A DNA stretch of 44,076 bases, from contig JAKEEM010000043.1 in the NCBI GenBank assembly GCA_022616535.1, positions 1 through 44,076 on the forward strand, given 5' to 3'. Position numbers and translations under genes: made by a program. The DNA is from Chlorobiota bacterium. Its GTDB lineage: Bacteria; Bacteroidota; Ignavibacteria; Tepidaquicellales; OLB5. Below, piece by piece: positions 31,966 through 40,244 of the stretch (position 1 is the stretch's first letter; every line of letters begins with the position of its first letter). Below the pieces are notes generated by a model. That model did not search any database, was not told the DNA's origin, and saw only the letters and a program-made list of their open reading frames with translations.

Positions 31966-32580
31966 TTAATTCAGGCAGTAATCTTTTTGAATTGCGTTTT
32001 GCTGTTTTGCAAGGATTATTTTAAGCTTCACATAATAAACCAGCGTTTTATTCATTTGCTTTTGGGTTTGACGCAGAAGTATGTCGAACTTTTCAAACTC
32101 GCTTAAGCCTATTGAATTAGCAATGACATAGAAATTTATACCGCTGTATTTGGTCAAATCCAGCTTTAAAACTATTTCATTATACTTCTCAAAAACTTTA
32201 AATAGCTCATCTGAAGTTTCGACTGAATTTTTATTCAGTATTTCAATATCTCCATAGGGGTAAAGTCTTGATGGGTGTTCTTCATTATAATGCTTAACGG
32301 TAACAATATCAACTCCTTTAACTGCAATATCAACTTCACCGCCGGGGTATTTTGCAAGAACCTTTTCGAGCCTGACAAGTGCTCCGGTGTTCGAATTTTT
32401 GCCATCCAAAACAAAAGGAACACAAAAACAATTTTCAAACTGTTCAATGTCTTCAAAAAGGTTTTTATATCTCCGTTCAAAGATATGCAGAAATCTTACT
32501 TCACCCGGCATAACCATTATGCCCAGGGGAAAAAGAGGAAGATTTTCGCTTAAGGGTTGTTCTTTATTATTTAACATCAT
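31966..32580 (-). CDS. LON substrate-binding-domain protein
   Basis: 204 residues resembling the N-terminal domain of Lon protease without ATPase or peptidase parts. The start ENLPLFPLGIMVMPGEVRFL and HIFERRYKNLFEDI are the LON-domain hallmark, and GALVRLEKVLAKYPGGEVDI fits the second half of the barrel. Stand-alone LON proteins are common in FCB genomes and may bind unfolded proteins; no activity is proven. It converges on the lipoprotein gene with only 11 bp between them. Confidence 0.85.
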   Translation of the reverse strand: MMLNNKEQPLSENLPLFPLGIMVMPGEVRFLHIFERRYKNLFEDIEQFENCFCVPFVLDGKNSNTGALVRLEKVLAKYPGGEVDIAVKGVDIVTVKHYNEEHPSRLYPYGDIEILNKNSVETSDELFKVFEKYNEIVLKLDLTKYSGINFYVIANSIGLSEFEKFDILLRQTQKQMNKTLVYYVKLKIILAKQQNAIQKDYCLN

Positions 32581-32649
32581 TTAACAAAATATTTTCATAT
32601 TTTAAAAGGAAAATTTTTCTAAAAAGGTTTCAAAAATTAAACTTATAAT

Positions 32650-33594
32650 ATGAAATCAACTATAAAAGTTTTTATTTTCCTGCTATATCTGGTATTTTCA
32701 GCCGTTTGCAGTGCAAAAGATATTGACGGTAAAATAATTGTCGATGAGACAGAACGTGAATATATTCTGCACCTGCCTAAGGAATACGATGTTACAATTC
32801 CCCTCCCGCTGGTTATGGTTTTTCACGGAGGGGGAGGCGACTCAAAGGGAATGGTGAGGCTCACTAAATTCAACAAGCTTTCAGATAAAGAAAACTTTAT
32901 AGTTGTATACCCGAACGGAATTAATAAGAGCTGGAGCGACGGCCGGATAGGCGAAAAGCTGCCGGTGGACAGGGATGATGTAAAGTTTGCATCGTATCTG
33001 ATTGACACCTTGAGGGATAAATATAATATTGACACAAATTTTGTTTTTGCAACCGGAATCTCAAACGGAGGGTTTTTCTCTATATATCTGGCTTATAAGC
33101 TCTCCAAGAGAATACTTGCAGTTGCACCTGTAACCGCCAATCTTCCTGAAAGCTATGCTAATGAGTTCAAAATGGAGTATCCTGTTTCGCTGCTTTTGAT
33201 AAACGGAACCGAAGACCCGCTGGTAAAGTATGACGGCGGTTTTGTCGGGTTCAGAGACGAGGGCGAAAGAGGAAAGAGTGTCTCGACTGACGAAACTATA
33301 AGACTATGGATGAAGGCAAATAACTGTATGACAAGCCGTAAAATTGAGGACATTGTAAATAAAAATATTCATGACGGCTGCACTGCAAAAAAATTCACTT
33401 ATTATAAATGCAATGACAGAACGAGAGTCTCTTTAATAAAAATAGACGGCGGGGGACACACCTGGCCTGGTGGAACACAGTATCTGCCAAAATTAATTGT
33501 TGGAAACGTATGCAAAGATTTTAAGGCAACCGAAGTTATATGGGAATTTTTTAAAAAGCAGATGCAGGGTATTTCCGATGAGGATGAAAATTGA
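32650..33594 (+). CDS. Secreted esterase of the PHB-depolymerase/LpqC type
   Basis: 314 residues. A signal peptide (FIFLLYLVFSAVCSA, cleavage near residue 22) is followed by a catalytic domain. LVMVFHGGGGDSKGM forms the oxyanion region, ATGISNGGFFSIYLAYKLS holds the catalytic Ser (GxSxG), GTEDPLVKYDGG contains the Asp, and GGGHTWPGG the His. This is the LpqC/poly-3-hydroxybutyrate depolymerase-like family, also related to feruloyl esterases; the real polymer is unknown. Its 3' end overlaps the start of a broken gene by 11 bases. Confidence 0.88.
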   Translation: MKSTIKVFIFLLYLVFSAVCSAKDIDGKIIVDETEREYILHLPKEYDVTIPLPLVMVFHGGGGDSKGMVRLTKFNKLSDKENFIVVYPNGINKSWSDGRIGEKLPVDRDDVKFASYLIDTLRDKYNIDTNFVFATGISNGGFFSIYLAYKLSKRILAVAPVTANLPESYANEFKMEYPVSLLLINGTEDPLVKYDGGFVGFRDEGERGKSVSTDETIRLWMKANNCMTSRKIEDIVNKNIHDGCTAKKFTYYKCNDRTRVSLIKIDGGGHTWPGGTQYLPKLIVGNVCKDFKATEVIWEFFKKQMQGISDEDEN

Positions 33595-33882
33595 GGATTT
33601 TAAATTAAGCTTAAAAGATTCAACACCGCCTAAAAATTTAAATCTGCTTCTTCTTGCGCTATATGGTATGATGCCAAAAATAACTGGCATAAGGCGCACG
33701 AAACCGCTCAGGAAATTGCAAATAAAGAGGGCTCCTGGATTCATGCCTGCCTGCAGCAGGCAGGCTTATTTGCACAGGAAAGAAGGTGATTTTATCAACG
33801 CTTCTTACTGGTATTCAAAGGCGGGAAGGGAAATGCCTCGGAACCTTTTGAAAGAGAATGGGAATTTATATTAAGGAGCTGA
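33584..33882 (+). pseudogene. Small conserved gene broken by a palindromic insertion and two other frameshifts
   Basis: Pieces of one protein are spread over two frames. Frame a gives IEDFKLSLKDSTPPKNLNLL; frame b gives WYDAKNNWHKAHETAQEIAN and KEGSWIHA; frame a resumes with YLHRKEGDFINASYWYSKAG; frame b ends SEPFEREWEFILRS*. I recall intact relatives in Bacteroidetes that read LKALWYDAKGDW...WIHAYLHRKEGD...YWYSRAG in one frame. Lesions are a two-base gain near 33663, the 19-bp palindrome at 33747-33765 between WIHA and YLHR, and a one-base change near 33833. Two plus nineteen bases equals 21, so the first two nearly cancel. Confidence 0.8.
33747..33765. repeat. 19-bp palindromic element, gene-disrupting copy
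   Basis: Identical to 23539-23557 and part of the 21-bp perfect palindrome GCCTGCCTGC-A-GCAGGCAGGC (33745-33765). Removing exactly these 19 bases restores attcatgc-ttatttgc, which encodes the expected IHAYL. Confidence 0.85.
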
Positions 33883-33911
33883 TAAAAAAAAGTTTGACTT
33901 CAAAATAAAGT

Positions 33912-34406
33912 TTGGATTTAGTTATAAGAAATCTTGCAGTTGGCGACTGGAAGCCGGTAAGTGAAATCTACCGGCAGGGAATTGAAACCAAAAATGCAAC
34001 GTTTGAAAAAACTGTTCCTTCATGGGTTGAGTGGAATAAGAAATATCTGCTTTCGTGCAGTCTTGTATGTGAGCTGAATAAAGAAATTATTGGATGGGCG
34101 GGTGTATCGCCCGTTTCACAAAGAGGCGTTTATAAAGGGGTTGCAGAGGTGAGCATATACGTTTCGCCTTCGCATCAGAATAAGGGTTTAGGCAAACAGC
34201 TTCTTTTTGCACTGATTGATGAAAGCGAGCGGGGGGGTATATGGATGCTTCAGGCATCGATATTCCCGGAAAACACCGCAAGTATAAGTCTGCATAAAGC
34301 GTGCGGATTCAGAAAAGTCGGAATAAGAAGAAAAATCGGTTTTATGGACGGCAGATGGCGCGATACGATTTTACTGGAAAGAAGGAGCAAAGTTATAGGC
34401 GTGTAA
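33912..34406 (+). CDS. GNAT acetyltransferase, phosphinothricin/methionine-sulfoximine type
   Basis: 164 residues from a TTG start. Family features are IRNLAVGDWKPVSEIYRQGI and TKNATFEKTVPSWVEW near the start, the CoA loop VYVSPSHQNKGLGKQLL-like sequence (IYVSPSHQNKGLGKQLL here), ASIFPENTASISLHKACGF and the end GFMDGRWRDTILLERRS. This is the PAT/MnaT subfamily, which acetylates methionine sulfoximine, phosphinothricin or other small amines. The exact substrate is unknown. Confidence 0.85.
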   Translation: MDLVIRNLAVGDWKPVSEIYRQGIETKNATFEKTVPSWVEWNKKYLLSCSLVCELNKEIIGWAGVSPVSQRGVYKGVAEVSIYVSPSHQNKGLGKQLLFALIDESERGGIWMLQASIFPENTASISLHKACGFRKVGIRRKIGFMDGRWRDTILLERRSKVIGV

Positions 34407-34494
34407 TTAGTCGAATATGGGTCTGCTAAAACTTTTCAGGGAAACGATTCGTATATTTATTTAGTTTAGAGAACTATAGAGGAAAGGGCATAAA

Positions 34495-35175
34495 ATGTTT
34501 AAATATATTGTGATATTTTCGCTGTTTGCGGCAGTATCCATAGGCTGTTCGCTGAATAAGAATAAGCCCGTAAAAACATCGTCCAATTCAGAGGAAAGGA
34601 AAATGCAGGGAAGTATGATTGACTCAACCAAACTTGAGAAGGCAACGCTCGCAGGTGGTTGCTTTTGGTGCACCGAAACAATTTTTCAGGATTTAAAGGG
34701 AGTTGAAAAAGTTGAATCGGGCTACGCCGGCGGAACGGTAAAATACCCGACTTATCAGGAGGTCTGCACGGGAACAACGGGGCATGCTGAAGTTATTCAG
34801 ATTAGCTTTGACCCGTCCGTAATAAGCTACGAGCAGATTCTGACAGTATTTTTCCACGTTCATGACCCGACAACTTTAAACCGCCAGGGCGCGGATGTTG
34901 GGACTCAATACCGCTCAGCAATTTTTTACCACACGGGTGAGCAGAAAAAAACCGCAGAAAAAGTTATTGAGGATATTACAAAATCTGCATTATGGGATGA
35001 CCCAATTGTCAGCGAAGTGACGGCATTCGATACATTTTACAAAGCTGAGGACTATCACCAGAATTATTATAAAAATAATCCGGAAAAGTCATACTGTTCA
35101 TACGTTATAGCACCGAAAGTTAAAAAGTTTTATAAGGAATTCGGGCACCTGCTGAGAGAAAGCGTAGAGAAGTAA
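34495..35175 (+). CDS. msrA: Peptide methionine sulfoxide reductase A, lipoprotein form
   Basis: Reduces methionine-S-sulfoxide in proteins. The 226-residue protein has a lipoprotein signal with lipobox SIG-Cys18, so it should work in the periplasm rather than the cytoplasm. The MsrA domain begins near residue 47, with the catalytic Cys56 in AGGCFWCTE. VESGYAGGTVKYPTYQEVCT, GHAEVIQ and the AEDYHQNYYKNNP segment confirm the family. An intrinsic terminator follows the stop by about 25 bp. A thiol reductant on the outer side of the membrane would be required; none is seen nearby. Confidence 0.93.
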   Translation: MFKYIVIFSLFAAVSIGCSLNKNKPVKTSSNSEERKMQGSMIDSTKLEKATLAGGCFWCTETIFQDLKGVEKVESGYAGGTVKYPTYQEVCTGTTGHAEVIQISFDPSVISYEQILTVFFHVHDPTTLNRQGADVGTQYRSAIFYHTGEQKKTAEKVIEDITKSALWDDPIVSEVTAFDTFYKAEDYHQNYYKNNPEKSYCSYVIAPKVKKFYKEFGHLLRESVEK

Positions 35176-35200
35176 TCAGAAGCAACAGATTCTATCTTCA

Positions 35201-35230
35201 GCCTGTCAATTTTGACAGGCTTTTTTATTT
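35201..35230 (+). terminator. Intrinsic terminator after msrA
   Basis: An 8-bp perfect stem GCCTGTCA/TGACAGGC with loop ATTT is followed directly by TTTTTTATTT. Confidence 0.9.
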
Positions 35231-35275
35231 TATTAGCTTTATTTTTGTATCAATTTAATTTAGCAAAATATAAAA

Positions 35276-35878
35276 TTGCGCAGAAATCTATTTCTCACCA
35301 TAATAGCCATAACTGTAGCTGTATTAATAATTTTCCCCCTTTCCCTAAAGTCACAGGATTTTAATTTAAAACTTAAGAAAACCAATACTGCACTTCCTTA
35401 TCAAAGCAGATTAAATGTAAATCCATATATAAAAAAAACAGATACACCCCCTTTTATAATAGCATTATACGTGCTTACAGTAATAAATCCAATGGTGGTG
35501 TTTGAGGATAAAAAAGTATTTTTCGCATTAACAAAAGAGATTTCATTCGGCAAATATCCTTTCGGAAGAATTGCATTTGAATATTCGTATGTATTCAGGG
35601 AATACAATAAAAGCCATTTAAGGCTTTCATACAATTACGACATAATACTTGAGTCGGGTGACCTTGCTGCATTTGTAGCTACCCCGGGTGCAGGGTTTTT
35701 TTCCGATACAAAAAATAAGGGCTGGTTTATCCACGGTTCGGCAGGGATATTTCTTGCACCGATTGATTACTTTGCGCTCTACCCTTATTTAAGATACCGA
35801 TACACTTATATTGTCGATAAAAATAAAACCGATATTCACGACGTCTCTCTTGGGATGTCATTTATGATTTATTTTTAG
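35276..35878 (+). CDS. Exported beta-rich protein, probably outer membrane
   Basis: 200 residues from a TTG start. A signal peptide (LFLTIIAITVAVLIIFPLSL, cleavage near LKSQ) is followed by alternating aromatic strands such as FGRIAFEYSYVFREYNKSHL, LRLSYNYDIIL, GWFIHGSAGIF and YFALYPYLRYRYTYIV. It ends in the aromatic MSFMIYF, a typical last beta-strand of an outer-membrane barrel. I do not recognise the family. Confidence 0.7.
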   Translation: MRRNLFLTIIAITVAVLIIFPLSLKSQDFNLKLKKTNTALPYQSRLNVNPYIKKTDTPPFIIALYVLTVINPMVVFEDKKVFFALTKEISFGKYPFGRIAFEYSYVFREYNKSHLRLSYNYDIILESGDLAAFVATPGAGFFSDTKNKGWFIHGSAGIFLAPIDYFALYPYLRYRYTYIVDKNKTDIHDVSLGMSFMIYF

Positions 35879-35963
35879 TTTCTCCAAGCAGTGTAATAAA
35901 TATCATCCTTTATATTTAACAATTTTTTATATATTTACGTTAAACTAACCAACTAAAATATAT

Positions 35964-37178
35964 ATGGAACCACCTATTTCCTATCCGGAATCGGATAGCT
36001 ATAAAGGGCAGACTGTTTACGGCAAAAAAAGGGGCTGTGCAGGGCTCGGCTGCTTTGGTATTGTTGGAGCAATTATTGTCATAGTTATAATTGTTATCAT
36101 AGGGTATTTCTTTGCCATTCCCGCTTTGATGCCGAATAAAATCAGCGGGGATTTTTTAGATGCCGTTATTGTTCCTTCTAAAGACGGCTCGCAAAAACTG
36201 TGGATTTTAACTGACGGCTCTTTTAATTTTATAAAGACTACAAAATCACCCGGCAGAACTTCAACGGGGAGAGAGTGCTATTTCTGCAAAACGTGGACTT
36301 ATATCATAGACCCCGAAACAGAAAACGTTGAAAAGAAAATCAAAACTCCGTATGAAGATATAATTACTCAAATAGACCTTGTGTATCACAGCGGAAAGGT
36401 ATGGGAATTTACAAGAGAATACGGAGAAAATGAGCCGAGAATAGAAGCTTTTGATTCCGAAACTGGAGAGAAGGTAATGGATACAAAGGAATTTATGAGA
36501 AAATTTCCAGTTTTAGCCGCCGGCTTAGCAGGATCTTATTATGACGAAAAAGATAACACCGTTAAATTAAAAACCAAAGACGGAAGGGATAATTTAATTT
36601 ACAGCCTGGAAGACGGAAAGCTGTATAATGATTTTAAGGACTTTAGGGAAGCGATGATGAGGGATTCATCCAAGTTTGTAATATCGGTATTAAGCTCCGA
36701 AAGCAGCTCAGGACCGAGAAAAAAACTCTATAAAATTGCGGGACCGAAAAGTAAAATTCTTGATAACAAATCAAGCCTTGAAAGTTACGCCGGAAATCAA
36801 AAAAGCCTGCAGTTCTTTACCGGCGGGCTCTCGTCGGAGCCAATGACCGACAGGGTGTTCCTTGAAGGAATTATCTATCACCAGGATTCCGACTGTGCAA
36901 TTGTAATACATCTTGACCAGCTTGGAAAAAAATCAAACAGAATAATGACCTCGGTTGATGTTAAAACGGGGAAAGAGAAATGGACACTTGAGCAGGACAA
37001 GCTTTTTGACGATATGAAAATTGATGAAGAAGACGATGCTTTTTCAAGCCTGTTTTTTACAAAGGATAATATAGAAGTCAAACGCAGCGGAAATTTGGTA
37101 GTTCTTCAGCTAAAGGGTGAAGGAATTATGGGCATTGACTATTCTACCGGCAAAAAGCTGTGGGAAATTGATATTTAA
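35964..37178 (+). CDS. Membrane-anchored protein with PQQ-like beta-propeller features
   Basis: 404 residues. A short cytoplasmic N-terminus (about 1-33, with CAGLGC) is followed by one strong transmembrane helix (IVGAIIVIVIIVIIGYFFAI, about 33-54) and a large extracytoplasmic part. Motifs such as IIDPETENVEKKI, EAFDSETGEKVMD, SVDVKTGKEKWTL and GIDYSTGKKLWEIDI look like PQQ-type propeller strands with Trp docking. An ECYFCKTW cysteine pair lies near residue 108. No enzyme motif is recognised. The next gene, 24 bp downstream, encodes a haem protein, so an electron-transfer or sensing role is possible but unproven. Confidence 0.65.
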   Translation: MEPPISYPESDSYKGQTVYGKKRGCAGLGCFGIVGAIIVIVIIVIIGYFFAIPALMPNKISGDFLDAVIVPSKDGSQKLWILTDGSFNFIKTTKSPGRTSTGRECYFCKTWTYIIDPETENVEKKIKTPYEDIITQIDLVYHSGKVWEFTREYGENEPRIEAFDSETGEKVMDTKEFMRKFPVLAAGLAGSYYDEKDNTVKLKTKDGRDNLIYSLEDGKLYNDFKDFREAMMRDSSKFVISVLSSESSSGPRKKLYKIAGPKSKILDNKSSLESYAGNQKSLQFFTGGLSSEPMTDRVFLEGIIYHQDSDCAIVIHLDQLGKKSNRIMTSVDVKTGKEKWTLEQDKLFDDMKIDEEDDAFSSLFFTKDNIEVKRSGNLVVLQLKGEGIMGIDYSTGKKLWEIDI

Positions 37179-37202
37179 TCTTAATAAGATAAAATCATAA
37201 TT

Positions 37203-37679
37203 ATGAAAAGAATATTAAAAATAGTCCTGTTTATACTGGTGGTTGGATTTATTGTAATTCAATTTATAAACAGACCTGATAAAACTATTCTCGCTGAAAC
37301 CGCCCCCGATGATATCACCAAACATATGCAGGTCCCCGAAAACGTGCAAAATATTCTAAAACGCTCCTGCTATGACTGCCACAGCAGCCATACAAAGTGG
37401 CCTTGGTACAGCCATATTGCCCCTGCATCGTGGCTTGTAGGGGATGACGTTACAAACGGAAGGAAGAAAATGAACTTCAGCGAATGGGGTAAAATTTCAG
37501 ACTCTAAGAAAGAAGCCCGGCTGAATGAAGTATGCGAGCAGATAACAGAAGGCGAAATGCCCCTGCCTAATTATTTGATTCTTCACTCCAAGGCAAAGCT
37601 TTCGAAGGAAGATAAGGATATTTTATGCCGCTGGGCTGAGGAGGAAGTGAAGAAACTGGAGGAAAAAGATTCCGAATAA
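37203..37679 (+). CDS. Haem-binding domain protein (single c-type haem)
   Basis: 158 residues with an N-terminal membrane anchor (about 5-21) and a Haem_bd domain. The haem motif is SCYDCHSSHTKWPWYSHIAP (C56, C59, H60). The WPWYSHIAPASWLV and GRKKMNFSEW segments are diagnostic of this family. It should be attached to the periplasmic face of the inner membrane. The role in respiration or sensing is unknown. It follows the propeller-like protein closely. Confidence 0.9.
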   Translation: MKRILKIVLFILVVGFIVIQFINRPDKTILAETAPDDITKHMQVPENVQNILKRSCYDCHSSHTKWPWYSHIAPASWLVGDDVTNGRKKMNFSEWGKISDSKKEARLNEVCEQITEGEMPLPNYLILHSKAKLSKEDKDILCRWAEEEVKKLEEKDSE

Positions 37680-37691
37680 GTCCGCTTATTA

Positions 37692-38117
37692 ATGAACAAG
37701 TTCATATCACCCAAAGCTATTTGTATTTTTAAAAATAAAAGCAAAATTTTAGTTTCCAAAGGTTACGACAAAGTTAAAAAGGATTTTTATTACCGCTCTC
37801 CAGGCGGAAGGGTTGAATTCCGAGAAACGAGCGAAGAGACTATAAGACGCGAGATTATGGAGGAATTTAACCAGAAAATTGTAAACTTAAGATATCTGGG
37901 GGTAATTGAAAGTATTTTTACATTGGACGGAGAAAATTACCACGAGATAGTTTTCATCTACGAAGCGGATTTTAACAATAAAGAAATTTACGAAAAACAA
38001 AAAGTTGAAATGTTTGAAGCAGGATGGCATGAAGCCCAGTGGATTGAATATGACGAGTTTAAAAATAACGGATTAAGGCTCGTGCCTGAGGATATAAAAA
38101 AATTTATTGAAATTTAA
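37692..38117 (+). CDS. NUDIX hydrolase
   Basis: 141 residues. The Nudix box is GGRVEFRETSEETIRREIME then EF (Gx5Ex7REUxEE), with Asn where the last Gly usually stands. The enzyme hydrolyses a nucleoside diphosphate linked to some moiety; the exact substrate is unknown. Its stop overlaps the start of the next gene by one base (TAATG). Confidence 0.9.
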   Translation: MNKFISPKAICIFKNKSKILVSKGYDKVKKDFYYRSPGGRVEFRETSEETIRREIMEEFNQKIVNLRYLGVIESIFTLDGENYHEIVFIYEADFNNKEIYEKQKVEMFEAGWHEAQWIEYDEFKNNGLRLVPEDIKKFIEI

Positions 38118-38560
38118 TGCGGCAAAATTACCCGTTTCATTATTCATTTCTGGTTAAAGATTTAGAATCCACACGCAGGTTTTACTGCGAAATTTTGAAC
38201 TGCAGGGAAGGGCGAAGTACCAATACCTGGGTTGATTTCGATTTTTTCGGTAATCAGCTATCCTGCCATGTAAGCGATGTTATTCCTCCTTCTGTAGATT
38301 GCGGAATTGTCGATAAAATCGTTGTCCCCATACCGCATTTTGGATGTATTATTTCGTGGGACGAATTCAACGACTTAAGCAAAAGATTAATTGATGCAGG
38401 AATCCCGTTTTTGATAACCCCATTGGTGCGATTTTCGGGTGAACCTAGTGAGCAGGCAACTATGTTCTTCAAAGATTACAGCGGCAACGCGCTGGAATTC
38501 AAAAGCTTCAGAAATCCGGAGCATATATTTACATCATCCCCTCAAGGCTTTGGAGAATGA
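38117..38560 (+). CDS. VOC-family (glyoxalase/dioxygenase-like) protein
   Basis: 147 residues with two beta-alpha-beta-beta-beta units. The start PFHYSFLVKDLESTRRFYCE and the late FFKDYSGNALEFKSFRNPE are classical VOC ends with a His/Glu metal pair. The substrate is unknown. It overlaps the upstream NUDIX gene by one base and the downstream FAD enzyme by four (ATGA), so the three are translationally coupled. Confidence 0.88.
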   Translation: MRQNYPFHYSFLVKDLESTRRFYCEILNCREGRSTNTWVDFDFFGNQLSCHVSDVIPPSVDCGIVDKIVVPIPHFGCIISWDEFNDLSKRLIDAGIPFLITPLVRFSGEPSEQATMFFKDYSGNALEFKSFRNPEHIFTSSPQGFGE

Positions 38561-39714
38561 AACCTGCCGAGGTACTTATAATAGGAGGCGGAGTCATAGG
38601 AGCAAGCATTGCCTATCATTTAGCTTCAAGGGGCTTTAAAAAAATTCTGGTGATTGATAAAGAGCTTAAACCCGGCATGGGAAGTACCGGTAAGGCTACT
38701 GGGGGATTCCGGGCACAGTTCGGCTCCGAGATTAATGTTAAACTTTCACTTCTTGCACGTCAAAAACTGCTGTCATTTAAGGATGAATTTGGTATTGACC
38801 CCGGATTTCAGCAATCGGGATACCTCTTCCTCGCCCAAAACGATTATCAGTTGACTCTTTTAAGAAAAGCTAATTCACTTCAAAAATCCAGCGGTTTAAA
38901 TGAGGCAGAAATAGTTACACTGGATGAAATAAAAAAACTGAACCCTCATATAAATTACAACGGGATAACAGGCGGAGCCTTCTGCTCTGCAGACGGATTT
39001 ATTAATCCCCTTCAAATCTTAAACGGGTATATAAAAGGAGCTCAAGAACTTGGAGTTGTCTTTGAATACGGGAAAGAGGTAAAAGGGTTTGTTAAAAAAG
39101 GTGATAATATTAAATCAGTTGTTACTACAAGCGGCAGCGTGAAGGCTTCTATAGTTATAAATGCAGCGGGAGCTTGGGCAGGTGAAATTTCAAGATTAAC
39201 GGATTATGATATACCGGTAAAACCGCTCAAACGCCAGGCGGCCAAAATTGCAGAAAAAGATATTCTGCCTCCTGATTTACCAATGACCATTTGGATTGAT
39301 AACAGTTTTCATTTTCGTATAAGGGAGGGCTATGTGATTATGCTTTTGCCAGCTGAGCCGCAAAGCGCGGACACTTTTAACACAGACGTTGAATCAAGCT
39401 GGCTGGAAAAAGTATTTAATATTGCAAAAGAGCGTATTCCTAAGCTAAAAAACTGCCGTATTGATAATGCAAATTCAATTGCCGGATTATATGAAATGTC
39501 ACCGGATGAACACGTAATGCTTGGTAAAGTTCACGGGCTGGAAAATTTCTATCTGGCCTGCGGCTCCTCGGGACACGGGGTTATGCATTCTCCCGTAATC
39601 GGTCAGCTTATGGCTGAGCTGATTGCTGACGGGAAAACTTCAATAGATGTTGATATTTTAAATCCTAAAAGATTTTTAGAAAATAAGCCCCTTCAATCCA
39701 TTAAGTTTTTTTAA
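38557..39714 (+). CDS. FAD-dependent oxidoreductase (DAO family)
   Basis: 385 residues. The FAD-binding dinucleotide fold is at the start (VLIIGGGVIGASIAYHLASR), followed by GSTGKATGGFRAQFGS, which is typical of sarcosine-oxidase beta and D-amino-acid-oxidase-like enzymes. The C-terminal IAGLYEMSPDEHVMLGKVHG and ACGSSGHGVMHSPVIGQLMA complete the FAD site. The substrate is probably a secondary amine or amino acid. It is coupled to the VOC gene by ATGA. Confidence 0.88.
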   Translation: MKPAEVLIIGGGVIGASIAYHLASRGFKKILVIDKELKPGMGSTGKATGGFRAQFGSEINVKLSLLARQKLLSFKDEFGIDPGFQQSGYLFLAQNDYQLTLLRKANSLQKSSGLNEAEIVTLDEIKKLNPHINYNGITGGAFCSADGFINPLQILNGYIKGAQELGVVFEYGKEVKGFVKKGDNIKSVVTTSGSVKASIVINAAGAWAGEISRLTDYDIPVKPLKRQAAKIAEKDILPPDLPMTIWIDNSFHFRIREGYVIMLLPAEPQSADTFNTDVESSWLEKVFNIAKERIPKLKNCRIDNANSIAGLYEMSPDEHVMLGKVHGLENFYLACGSSGHGVMHSPVIGQLMAELIADGKTSIDVDILNPKRFLENKPLQSIKFF

Positions 39715-39720
39715 ATTAAT

Positions 39721-40244
39721 TTGAAACTATTAATAATCGGCAACGGGGGAACAGGGAAATCAACTTTGGCTGAGAGGCTCGGCAGAGAGCTGGGAATTCA
39801 GGCTACGCATTTGGATACACTCGGTTTCGGAAAGAACTGGGTGAGAGTGGATGAAAATGAGTTTAAAAAGAAATTAAGCTCTATATTAGCCGGCAATGAC
39901 TGGATAATTGACGGGTGGTCATACCAGTCCACAATGAAAACAAGAATAGAAGCGGCTGAAATTATAATTTACCTCAAGTTTAATATATGGTCCTGTTACT
40001 GGAATGCGCTGAAAAGACATATCCAGTACACTTTTAAATATAACTCTTATGACCCGCCTGAAAGCTGGATATGGAGAAAAACCATCCGAATGGTTAGGCA
40101 ATGTGGCGGGTTTATAAAGTATACGAACCTGAGATAAAGCCATGGCTTGATGAATACTGGGATAAAAAAGAAATTTATATCTTTAAAAGAAGAAAAGATT
40201 TAGATATATTCATAGATGAATTTATTAAACTAAGTAAAAAATGA
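39721..40244 (+). pseudogene. Adenylate-kinase-like P-loop ATPase (FlaR type) with frameshift
   Basis: From a TTG start the protein reads KLLIIGNGGTGKSTLAERLG, which is a Walker A P-loop, then TPLDTLGFGKNW-like ATHLDTLGFGKNW and NDWIIDGWSYQSTMKTRIEA, up to MVRQCGGFIKYTNLR*. In another frame it continues WRVYKVYEPEIKPWLDEYWD and FKRRKDLDIFIDEFIKLSKK* ending at 40244. The length (524 bases) is one base short of a normal gene of about 174 residues. The shift lies near 40100 at the G run in tgtggcggg. The corrected stop overlaps the next ATG (ATGA), which supports the corrected reading. Confidence 0.82.
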
